From: Kiritimatiellia bacterium
GTDB lineage: Bacteria; Verrucomicrobiota; Kiritimatiellia; RFP12; UBA3636
NCBI GenBank assembly: GCA_017413145.1
Contig: JAFPUX010000557.1
Coordinates: 1-14,477 of the forward strand
DNA: 14,477 nucleotides
Direction: 5' to 3'
The position numbers were made by a program, and so were the translations under genes. The notes beneath the pieces are model-generated. The model was not told the DNA's origin. It worked only from the letters and a program-made list of their open reading frames with translations, and ran no database searches. This document shows positions 1 to 5,652 of the stretch, piece by piece (position 1 is the first letter of the stretch; every line of letters starts with the position of its first letter).

Positions 1-378
1 CTCGCGCGACGGCGGTTCGCGGCGCGACGCGCGGTGCGCGACGCGCATCGCCTTTTGCGCGCGTTCCGCGGCCGCGATCCCGCGGCGCCGTGCGGCGAGC
101 GCGCGTTGGACCGCCGGCCCGAGCAGCCCGCACAGGAACCCGACGCCGAGCAGTCCGGCCATGAAGAGCGGCGCGGCGTACCAGAGGGCCGCGAACGGCG
201 CCACCGTCATCGCGAGGTTTCGGTTGGCCTTTCGTGCGTTCGGGCCATACGAGAACCGCTCGACCGGCGCACGGCAGTAGCGCGGGCTCGCGAACGCCGG
301 TGCGTACCGGTAGCGCCGCGCATGCCGGCCGTGGCCGGCTCTGCGCTGGCCGATGGAATTTTGGAGTCCGTAGGGCAT
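1..378 (-). CDS. Membrane protein of unknown function, N-terminal part only
   Basis: An open frame on the minus strand begins with ATG at 378 and is still open at base 1, so only the first 126 residues are visible. Residues 1-56 are basic and rich in Arg, Tyr and Pro. Residues about 62-90 form one strongly hydrophobic segment (FAALWYAAPLFMAG and on), which looks like a transmembrane helix. Residues 91-126 form an Arg/Ala-rich, probably helical tail. A second in-frame ATG at 210 would start four residues before the membrane helix and is a credible alternative. I prefer 378 because an AT-rich promoter-like sequence ends 8 nt upstream of it. No Shine-Dalgarno sequence is visible before either ATG. 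The gene is divergent from the yhcH-like gene. I do not recognise the family; the membrane helix is seen in the sequence, the function is unknown. Confidence 0.5.
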   Translation of the reverse strand, partial: MPYGLQNSIGQRRAGHGRHARRYRYAPAFASPRYCRAPVERFSYGPNARKANRNLAMTVAPFAALWYAAPLFMAGLLGVGFLCGLLGPAVQRALAARRRGIAAAERAQKAMRVAHRASRREPPSRE

Positions 379-386
379 GGCGGGAC

Positions 387-415
387 ATATTACCAAAAAT
401 CGCCATAAATTTCAA
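387..415 (-). promoter_or_regulatory. Predicted promoter of the left-edge membrane gene
   Basis: On the minus strand TTGAAA (410-415) is followed by a 17-nt spacer and TAATAT (387-392), with TGG directly before it as an extended -10 element. Only 8 nt separate the -10 hexamer from the ATG at 378, so the transcript would begin at or within a few bases of the start codon. The stretch is strikingly AT-rich compared with its surroundings. Confidence 0.45.
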
Positions 416-480
416 CAATTAACCAGATGAGAATTCGGTGGATCGGAGCGGGGCGGGGCGCGGCCGGCGTCGAATGGATA

Positions 481-553
481 CGTTTGCGCGAGACGGCTTG
501 CATGGAGAAGCGTTCTCGGCGACGGCTTGCATGGGAGGGGCGTTTGTGCGAGA
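481..553 (+). repeat. Nested direct repeats upstream of the yhcH-like gene
   Basis: Two motifs each occur twice in the order A-B-B-A. Motif A, CGTTTGYGCGAGA, lies at 481-493 and 541-553 and differs by one base between copies. Motif B, GACGGCTTGCATGG, lies at 492-505 and 521-534 and is identical in both. The second copies supply the -35 and -10 regions of the predicted yhcH-like promoter. They may be operator sites or the trace of a promoter duplication. The rest of the 379-563 gap holds nothing else I can identify. Confidence 0.5.
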
Positions 554-555
554 AT
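527..555 (+). promoter_or_regulatory. Predicted promoter of the yhcH-like gene
   Basis: TTGCAT (527-532), a 17-nt spacer and GAGAAT (550-555), with TGC just before the -10 as an extended element. The -10 ends 8 nt before the chosen ATG at 564. GGAGG at 558-562 is only 1 nt from the ATG, too close to act as a normal Shine-Dalgarno, so leaderless initiation is more likely. Confidence 0.45.
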
Positions 556-563
556 GCGGAGGC

Positions 564-1022
564 ATGGTCCTCGATTCGCTTTCCAACGCTTCGCTTTACG
601 CCGCCCTCGGCCCCGGCTTCGCCGCCGCGTTCGCGTGGCTGCGCCGGCACGGCGCGACCGCCGCCGGCGCGCCGGTCGAGGTCGATGGCGACCGCGTCGT
701 CGCCCGGCCCGGCGCCTACGAGACGCATCCCCGCGACCCCGCGAGGTTCGAGCGCCACCGGCGCTTCGCGGACGTCCACTTCGTCGCGGAGGGCGAGGAG
801 CTCGTCGAGGTCGCCGATTCCGCCGCGCTGCGGTCCGTCGCGGCCTACGACCCGGACGGCGACATCGAGTGGCTCGCGTCGGACGGGCCGTGCCCCGCGG
901 TCCTCGTGCCCGCGGGCTCGTTCCTGGTCCTCTGGCCCCACGAGGCCCACCAGCCCGGCGTCGCGACCGCGCGCGGGCCGGCGCACGTCCGCAAGGTGGC
1001 CGTCAAGGTCGCGGTCGGCTGA
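564..1022 (+). CDS. YhcH/YjgK/YiaL family protein (sugar catabolism)
   Basis: The 152-residue product matches the usual length of this cupin-like family, whose members sit in sialic acid and other sugar-use clusters and probably bind a metal. Family features are visible: an N-terminal MVLDSL, the FERHRRFADVHFV block (residues 62-74, with E63, H65, D70 and H72) followed by a GEEL motif, WPHEAHQPG near 124-132 with candidate ligand H129, and the conserved basic strand VRKVAVKV near the C terminus. The frame is open further upstream, to an ATG at 438, but the extra 42 residues are low-complexity and unlike the family, so I start at 564. It lies 17 nt upstream of the metallophosphoesterase gene and is probably cotranscribed with it. 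The substrate cannot be told from sequence. Confidence 0.85.
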   Translation: MVLDSLSNASLYAALGPGFAAAFAWLRRHGATAAGAPVEVDGDRVVARPGAYETHPRDPARFERHRRFADVHFVAEGEELVEVADSAALRSVAAYDPDGDIEWLASDGPCPAVLVPAGSFLVLWPHEAHQPGVATARGPAHVRKVAVKVAVG

Positions 1023-1039
1023 GGCGCGGGGCGGACGGC

Positions 1040-1771
1040 ATGCTCACGGCGGTCTTCGGCGACGTCCACGGGAACCTCGAGGCGCTCGATGCGGTGCTTC
1101 GCGACGCGAAGGCGCAGGGCGCGGAGGCGTTCGCGTGCCTGGGCGACGTCGTGGGCTACGGCGCGGAGCCGGACGCGTGCTGCGAGCGCGTCCGCGCGCT
1201 CGGCTGCCCGGTGGTCCGCGGCAACCACGACCACGCCGCCTCGCACCGCATCCCGCTCGCGTGGTTCAACCCGGTCGCGGCCGCGGCGATCCGCTGGACG
1301 CGCGAGCACCTGTCGCCGGAGAACCGCGCCTGGCTGCGCGCGCTGCCGTTCGAATCGGCGATCCCGGGCGCGCAGCTCGTCCACGGTTCGCTCGACGCGC
1401 CGCCGAAGTGGCACTACGTCATTTCGCGGGAGGCGGCGGCGGCGCATCTCGCGAAGCAGTCGGCCCGGCTGTGCTTCGTCGGGCACACGCACGTGCCGCT
1501 CGTCGTCATCCGCATGGCGGACCGCCTGCTCGGCGCCGGCCTGGACGCGTTCCGGATCCCGGAGGAGGACAACGTGAAGGTCGCCGTGAACCCCGGCGCC
1601 GTCGGCCAGCCGCGCGACGAGAATCCCGACGCGGCCTATCTCCTCTACGACCCCGCGAAGGCAATGGTCGTCCCGCGCCGCGTCGCCTACGACGTCGAGG
1701 CGGCCGCGCGCAAGATCCTCGCGGCGGGCCTGCCGCCGTTCCTCGCCGCCCGGATCCGCGTCGGGCACTAG
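1040..1771 (+). CDS. Metallophosphoesterase (calcineurin-like, YfcE/DUF2437-type)
   Basis: A 243-residue cytoplasmic protein with the full dinuclear-metal phosphoesterase signature: GDVHGN (D8, H10), GDVVGYG (D36), GNHDH (N62, H63, D64), a further VHGS (H115) and GHTHVP (H149, H151). The order and spacing are those of small single-domain bacterial phosphodiesterases and phosphoprotein phosphatases, which use Mn or Fe to cut phosphoesters. The conserved VNPGAVGQPRD follows, as is typical of the class. It starts 17 nt after the yhcH-like gene, suggesting one transcript, and ends 7 nt before the stop of the oppositely oriented gene, leaving no room for a terminator. No Shine-Dalgarno is evident. 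The natural substrate is not predictable. Confidence 0.85.
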   Translation: MLTAVFGDVHGNLEALDAVLRDAKAQGAEAFACLGDVVGYGAEPDACCERVRALGCPVVRGNHDHAASHRIPLAWFNPVAAAAIRWTREHLSPENRAWLRALPFESAIPGAQLVHGSLDAPPKWHYVISREAAAAHLAKQSARLCFVGHTHVPLVVIRMADRLLGAGLDAFRIPEEDNVKVAVNPGAVGQPRDENPDAAYLLYDPAKAMVVPRRVAYDVEAAARKILAAGLPPFLAARIRVGH

Positions 1772-1778
1772 GCCCGCG

Positions 1779-3179
1779 TCAGTCGAGGAACATCCGGATG
1801 CCGGTGTATTCGGCGAGAACCGGTTCAAGCCAGGGGGCGACGTCGCCCCAAGTCAGGCCGGACGGCGCGAAGACGAGGATCACGGGCAGCTGGCGCGGCG
1901 TCTTTTCCTTGAGAAGCGCGGGAAGCGCCTCGGGCGAGGGGAGGGGAATCTCTTCGGGGACGAGCGTCGGCTTGAGCGATTCGCCCTCCCAGTTCTCCGC
2001 GATGGCGACGAGCGTCGCGGAGACGGCGCCGTCCTCGCCCTTCGCGAAACGCAGCTCGCACGGCTGCGAGAGGCGCTTCTCGCGGTCGCGCCATTCCTCG
2101 TCCGGCAGGATGAACTGGTAGTAGGGGAAGCCCGCGGGCGGGGCGTCCACGCGGACGCCCGTGTCGTCCTTGTCGAGCGACTGCAGCAGCGTCGCGGCGT
2201 TCTTGAGCGCGCCGAGCGTCGTCTTGGGCGTCCATTGGAACGAAAGGTAGACGTCGCGCTTTTCGTCGCGGACGCGCTCGGAAAGCCGCTTGACCAGATC
2301 GGCCGGAGGCGTTCCGGGCGGAAGCAGGGTTTCGTGGCAATCGGCTGCGCGGGGGGTGCAGTAGCGGAACCCGTCGGCGTGGAACAGGACTTCGTCGTCC
2401 GCGACGCGGCGCTTCGAGAGCGGCGCCTCGCGCTTCTCGGGCGCGAAGGTCACGACCGCGGGGAGGAACGCCGCGAACGCGGCGTTGGTGGAGACGACCG
2501 TCTTGGTGTAGACGACGCTCTGCGGCGCTTTGGCGGGGATGTCGAAGAGCGTCTGCGGCTCGTTGTAGTCGGGGACGATCGAGCCGGGACCCTGCGAATC
2601 GACGTCGAGCGAGCCGTCCGCGAGGCGCGTGCCGCCGACGTAGACGAACGCCTGCGCGTCGAGCGTCGCGCCGGAGGCGGCGTCCGCCGCGAAGGCGCCG
2701 AGCGGGCGCGCGGGCGCGCCGTCCACGGACGCGGTCGCCGCGACGCGCTCGCCGGCGCTCCAGAAGCGCATCTTCGGGTAGTCGACGGGGCGGCCGGCGG
2801 GGACGCCGAGGAACTCGAACGCCTTCGCGACGTCGGACGCGAACGCGAACGTCTGGAACACGGCCTCGTAGTCGTGGCCGGAGTTGAGCGTGATGAAGTA
2901 GAACTCGCAGATGGAGCCGGGCAGGGTGCCGGTCGTGAAGGCATCCACCTCGACCGTTCCCTTCTCGCGGTCGGCGAGCACGCCTTTCGCGACGAAGAAG
3001 CGGTTCGTGTCGGCGCACGTTTCCGCGCGCGCGGCGAGGTCGGCGTCGAGCTTTTCGGCGAGCGCCTTTTTTGCGGCGTCCTTCTTCGCTTCGGCCTCGA
3101 GGTAGGGGTCGGCGGCGGGTTCCTGCGCGGCGGCGCAGACGGCGGCGGCGAGGAGGGGGAGGAGGGCAGGCGCTTTCAT
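1779..3179 (-). CDS. Secreted protein with a YdjY-like domain
   Basis: The 466-residue product has an N-terminal signal peptide (hydrophobic core at residues 5-18, likely cut at AAA/QE near 18-19; the lone Cys15 does not make a lipobox). A charged, Ala/Lys-rich, helical stretch covers about 26-52. Residues about 60-150 resemble the YdjY domain found in PVC exported proteins, with the run SGHDYEAVF (100-108) and the GVPAGRPVDYPKMRFW block (about 125-140). The later part, about 300-466, has mixed alpha/beta character and ends in a conserved-looking segment (VILVFAPSGLTWGDV) that I cannot assign. It is likely periplasmic or outer-envelope associated. It lies downstream of the oxidoreductase gene on the same strand, but the gap is filled by a heptamer array that supplies the A of its ATG. 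Function unknown; YdjY similarity is from memory of the family. Confidence 0.7.
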   Translation of the reverse strand: MKAPALLPLLAAAVCAAAQEPAADPYLEAEAKKDAAKKALAEKLDADLAARAETCADTNRFFVAKGVLADREKGTVEVDAFTTGTLPGSICEFYFITLNSGHDYEAVFQTFAFASDVAKAFEFLGVPAGRPVDYPKMRFWSAGERVAATASVDGAPARPLGAFAADAASGATLDAQAFVYVGGTRLADGSLDVDSQGPGSIVPDYNEPQTLFDIPAKAPQSVVYTKTVVSTNAAFAAFLPAVVTFAPEKREAPLSKRRVADDEVLFHADGFRYCTPRAADCHETLLPPGTPPADLVKRLSERVRDEKRDVYLSFQWTPKTTLGALKNAATLLQSLDKDDTGVRVDAPPAGFPYYQFILPDEEWRDREKRLSQPCELRFAKGEDGAVSATLVAIAENWEGESLKPTLVPEEIPLPSPEALPALLKEKTPRQLPVILVFAPSGLTWGDVAPWLEPVLAEYTGIRMFLD

Positions 3180-3227
3180 GAATGATGGATGATGAATGAA
3201 GAATGATGAATGGTGAAGGATGAATGG
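3179..3227 (-). repeat. Heptanucleotide tandem array, consensus TCATTCA, seven copies
   Basis: Read on the minus strand, seven contiguous 7-nt units fill almost the whole gap between the two minus-strand genes. The copies from 3227 down to 3179 are CCATTCA, TCCTTCA, CCATTCA, TCATTCT, TCATTCA, TCATCCA and TCATTCA. The last base of the last copy is the A of the downstream start codon. The array is AT-rich in a GC-rich genome, so it looks imported or actively maintained rather than drifted. It resembles a TCACTCG array at 7486-7513. Confidence 0.85.
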
Positions 3228-3234
3228 ACCCGGA

Positions 3235-4296
3235 TCAGTCTTCGAAGGGCAGGATGCGGCGCTCTTCGGCGGAGCGGCGGACCGTCTCCATGAGGCGCAT
3301 GACGCGGGCGACCTCGGCGAGCTTGATCTTCGGCTCGGCGAGGCCGTCGATCGTGTCCATCACGTTGCGGTAGAAGTCGCGGATGTCCGAGTGGACCTCG
3401 GGCAGCGGCAGCTCCTTGATCGTGTCGTCCGTGCGCGGGGCCATCGTCTTGGTGAGGCCGGCGGCGGTGCGGATCGGGACGGCGTCGTTCTTGCTGCGGT
3501 CGGTGACGCAGACGATCTTGCCGCGGCAGCCCCAGTCGATCTCGGCCGAGCCGTCGCGCCCGAAGACCTTCCAGCGCGGCTTGCCGATGAAGTGGCTCGT
3601 GCCGACCTCGACGTGCGCGACCGTGCCGTCGTCGAGCGTCAGGTCCGTGTAGAAGCCGTCGTCGACGAGCTCGTTCGTGACGTGGTCGACCGTCGCGTAG
3701 ACGGTGCGGATCTTGCGCCCGGGGAACATCTGGCAGATCTGGTCGAGCAGGTGCACGCCCCAGTCCAGGATCATGCCGCCGCCGTGTTCGGGCTCCTGGC
3801 GCCAGTCGCCGGGGATGCCGCGGCAGCCGAGCACCGCGCTCTCGACGCGGAAGACGGGGCCGAGCGTGCCGTCCTCGACCACTTTCTTCGCGCAGAGGAA
3901 GTCCTCGTCCCAACGGCGGTTCTGGTGGACGGTGAAGTGCATGCCGGTCGCCTCGGCGACGTCGATCATCTGCCGCAGGTCGGCCGACGAAACGGTGACG
4001 GGCTTTTCGCACACGACGTTCTTGCCGGCGCGCAGCGCCTGGATCGCGAGCGGCCGGTGCAGGTCGTTCGGGACGGCGATGGTGACGATGTCCACCTCGG
4101 GGTCGGCGAGCAGCTCCTCGTAGGAGTTGTACGCGTGCAGGCCGTGCTCGCGGGCGAACGTCTGCCGGGCGTCCGCGATGTCGAACGAGCCGGAGAGGTG
4201 GAGGTTCTCGGTGCGGGAGATCGTCTCCCGGTGCCAGTTGCCCATTCCGCCGAGGCCGCAGATGGCGATGTGGAATTGGCGCTTGTCGTTGTTCAT
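3235..4296 (-). CDS. Gfo/Idh/MocA family NAD(P)-dependent oxidoreductase
   Basis: The 353-residue cytoplasmic protein has the two-domain plan of this family, which oxidises or reduces sugars, sugar acids and inositols with NAD(P). The N-terminal Rossmann fold shows GLGGMG at residues 14-19 and the family CEKP motif (E97, K98, P99) carrying the catalytic-region lysine. The C-terminal substrate domain has GGGMILDWGVHLLDQ (about 172-186), where D178 and H182 are the usual active-site pair. Length is normal for the family. The ATG at 4296 puts the nucleotide-binding motif at its normal distance from the N terminus. It has its own promoter with a leader of about 50 nt and is divergent from argJ. 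The substrate is unknown; the GH43 gene nearby makes a sugar plausible. Confidence 0.9.
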   Translation of the reverse strand: MNNDKRQFHIAICGLGGMGNWHRETISRTENLHLSGSFDIADARQTFAREHGLHAYNSYEELLADPEVDIVTIAVPNDLHRPLAIQALRAGKNVVCEKPVTVSSADLRQMIDVAEATGMHFTVHQNRRWDEDFLCAKKVVEDGTLGPVFRVESAVLGCRGIPGDWRQEPEHGGGMILDWGVHLLDQICQMFPGRKIRTVYATVDHVTNELVDDGFYTDLTLDDGTVAHVEVGTSHFIGKPRWKVFGRDGSAEIDWGCRGKIVCVTDRSKNDAVPIRTAAGLTKTMAPRTDDTIKELPLPEVHSDIRDFYRNVMDTIDGLAEPKIKLAEVARVMRLMETVRRSAEERRILPFED

Positions 4297-4321
4297 GCCG
4301 GACGCGTGGGTCGTGGTTCGC

Positions 4322-4371
4322 CGCGGGGTGCTTGGGTGCCGCGGACGGGGGGAATTCTACCGCACCCCGCG
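4322..4371. promoter_or_regulatory. 10-bp inverted repeat, candidate operator
   Basis: CGCGGGGTGC at 4322-4331 and its exact reverse complement GCACCCCGCG at 4362-4371 lie 40 bp apart centre to centre. The right arm sits in the spacer between the -10 and -35 of the oxidoreductase promoter, and the left arm in its leader. Because one arm is upstream of the predicted transcription start, it cannot be an RNA hairpin; a protein-binding pair is the likelier reading. Confidence 0.4.
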
Positions 4372-4383
4372 CCACCGGTTCAA
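4354..4383 (-). promoter_or_regulatory. Predicted promoter of the oxidoreductase gene
   Basis: On the minus strand TTGAAC (4378-4383), an 18-nt spacer and TAGAAT (4354-4359). Transcription would start near 4347, giving a leader of about 50 nt before the ATG at 4296. It is back to back with the argJ promoter, their -35 hexamers only 11 bp apart. Confidence 0.55.
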
Positions 4384-4394
4384 GCAAAAAAGGC

Positions 4395-4424
4395 TTGGAA
4401 ACGGGGCGGGGAGTCTGCTAGAAT
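4395..4424 (+). promoter_or_regulatory. Predicted promoter of the argJ operon
   Basis: TTGGAA (4395-4400), an 18-nt spacer and TAGAAT (4419-4424) preceded by TGC, an extended -10. The -10 ends 10 nt before the argJ ATG, so the message would have at most a few bases of leader. No Shine-Dalgarno lies between. Confidence 0.55.
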
Positions 4425-4434
4425 TTCCCGCACC

Positions 4435-5652
4435 ATGAAAACGAAATTCCAGTGGATCGAAGGGGGCGGCTCCACGTCCGCCCGGGGCTGGCTCGCGAGC
4501 GGCGTCGCCGCGGGCCTCAAGGCGAACCGCACGGACATGGCGATCCTGTGCTCGGACCGCCCCGCCGCGTGCGCCGCGCTGTTCACGTCGAACAACGTCC
4601 CCGCCGCGCCGGTGCAGTACGACCGCCCGCTCGCCGGGAAGGGCCGCTGCCGCGCCGCCGTCGTGAACGTCGGCTGCGCCAACGCGTGCACCGGCAAGGC
4701 CGGCTACGCGGACACCGTCCGGACCGGCAAGGCCGCCGCGAAGGCGCTCGGCCTGCCCGTCGGCGAAATCCTCGTCTGCTCGACCGGCACGATCGGCCGC
4801 CGCCTCGCGATGGACCGCATCCTCGCGGGCGTGAAGCTCGCCGCGGCCGCGCTCCGGCCCGACGGCGGCGCCGCCGCCGCCGCCGCGATCATGACGACCG
4901 ACACGAAGCCGAAGCAGGCCGCCGCGTCGTTCCCGTTCGCGGGCGGGCGCGTGACGGTCGGCGGCATGTGCAAGGGCTCCGGCATGATCTGCCCGAACCT
5001 CGCCACGACGCTCATCTTCCTCACGACGGACGCGAAGGTCTCCGCCGCGAACCTCCGCCGCGCGCTCAAGCTCGCGGTCGCTCGGTCGTTCAACCGCGTC
5101 ACGGTCGACGGCGACCAGAGCACCAACGACACGTGCGCGCTCTTCGCGAACGGCGCCGCGGGCCTGCCCGCGATCGCGCCCGGAAAGCCCGGCTGGGACG
5201 GCTTCGTCGCGACGCTCTCCGCCGTCGCGCTCTCGCTCGCGAAGCAGATCGTCATGGACGGCGAGGGCGCCACGAAGTTCGTGACGTGCGCCGTCGAGGG
5301 CGCCGCCACCGCGGCGGACGCCTACGCCGCCGCGCGCACGATCGCGAACTCGCCGCTCTTCAAGGCCGCCTGCTTCGGCGGCGATCCGAACTGGGGCCGC
5401 GTCATCTGCGCGGTCGGCAACTCGGGCGCGAAGTGCGCGGAGCTGAAGACCCGCATCTTCTTCGACGACGTGTGCGTCTACGACCGCGGCAAGATCGCCT
5501 CCGCGGCGGTGAACGCGCGCCTGGCCGCCGTGATGAAGCAGCGCGCCTTCGAGGTCCGCGTGGACCTCGGCATGGGCCGCTTCTCCGACGCCGTGTACAC
5601 GAGCGACCTCTCGCACGGCTACGTCAGCATCAACGCGGACTACACGACATGA
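4435..5652 (+). CDS. argJ: Glutamate N-acetyltransferase / N-acetylornithine acetyltransferase ArgJ
   Basis: The 405-residue ArgJ moves the acetyl group from N-acetylornithine to glutamate in the recycling arginine pathway; some members also use acetyl-CoA. The precursor cuts itself between Ala and a nucleophilic Thr: here KGSGMICPNLATT (residues 180-192) puts the cut at A190/T191. Other family marks are CSTGTIG (115-121, the oxyanion-hole T-G), IMTTDTKPK (152-160), GDPNWGR, and the C-terminal YVSINADYTT. The block usually written NSGNANACTG reads NVGCANACTG (78-87), a modest departure. The ATG at 4435 gives the normal N terminus and lies just after a promoter. The stop overlaps the next start as ATGA, so translation is probably coupled. 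No other arginine gene is visible, so this argJ sits apart from its pathway partners. Confidence 0.95.
   Translation: MKTKFQWIEGGGSTSARGWLASGVAAGLKANRTDMAILCSDRPAACAALFTSNNVPAAPVQYDRPLAGKGRCRAAVVNVGCANACTGKAGYADTVRTGKAAAKALGLPVGEILVCSTGTIGRRLAMDRILAGVKLAAAALRPDGGAAAAAAIMTTDTKPKQAAASFPFAGGRVTVGGMCKGSGMICPNLATTLIFLTTDAKVSAANLRRALKLAVARSFNRVTVDGDQSTNDTCALFANGAAGLPAIAPGKPGWDGFVATLSAVALSLAKQIVMDGEGATKFVTCAVEGAATAADAYAAARTIANSPLFKAACFGGDPNWGRVICAVGNSGAKCAELKTRIFFDDVCVYDRGKIASAAVNARLAAVMKQRAFEVRVDLGMGRFSDAVYTSDLSHGYVSINADYTT

Noticed and set aside
34..408. A 124-codon plus-strand frame at the left edge
   Set aside because: Its product is Arg-rich and featureless, while the opposite strand encodes a clear membrane helix and has a promoter-like sequence.
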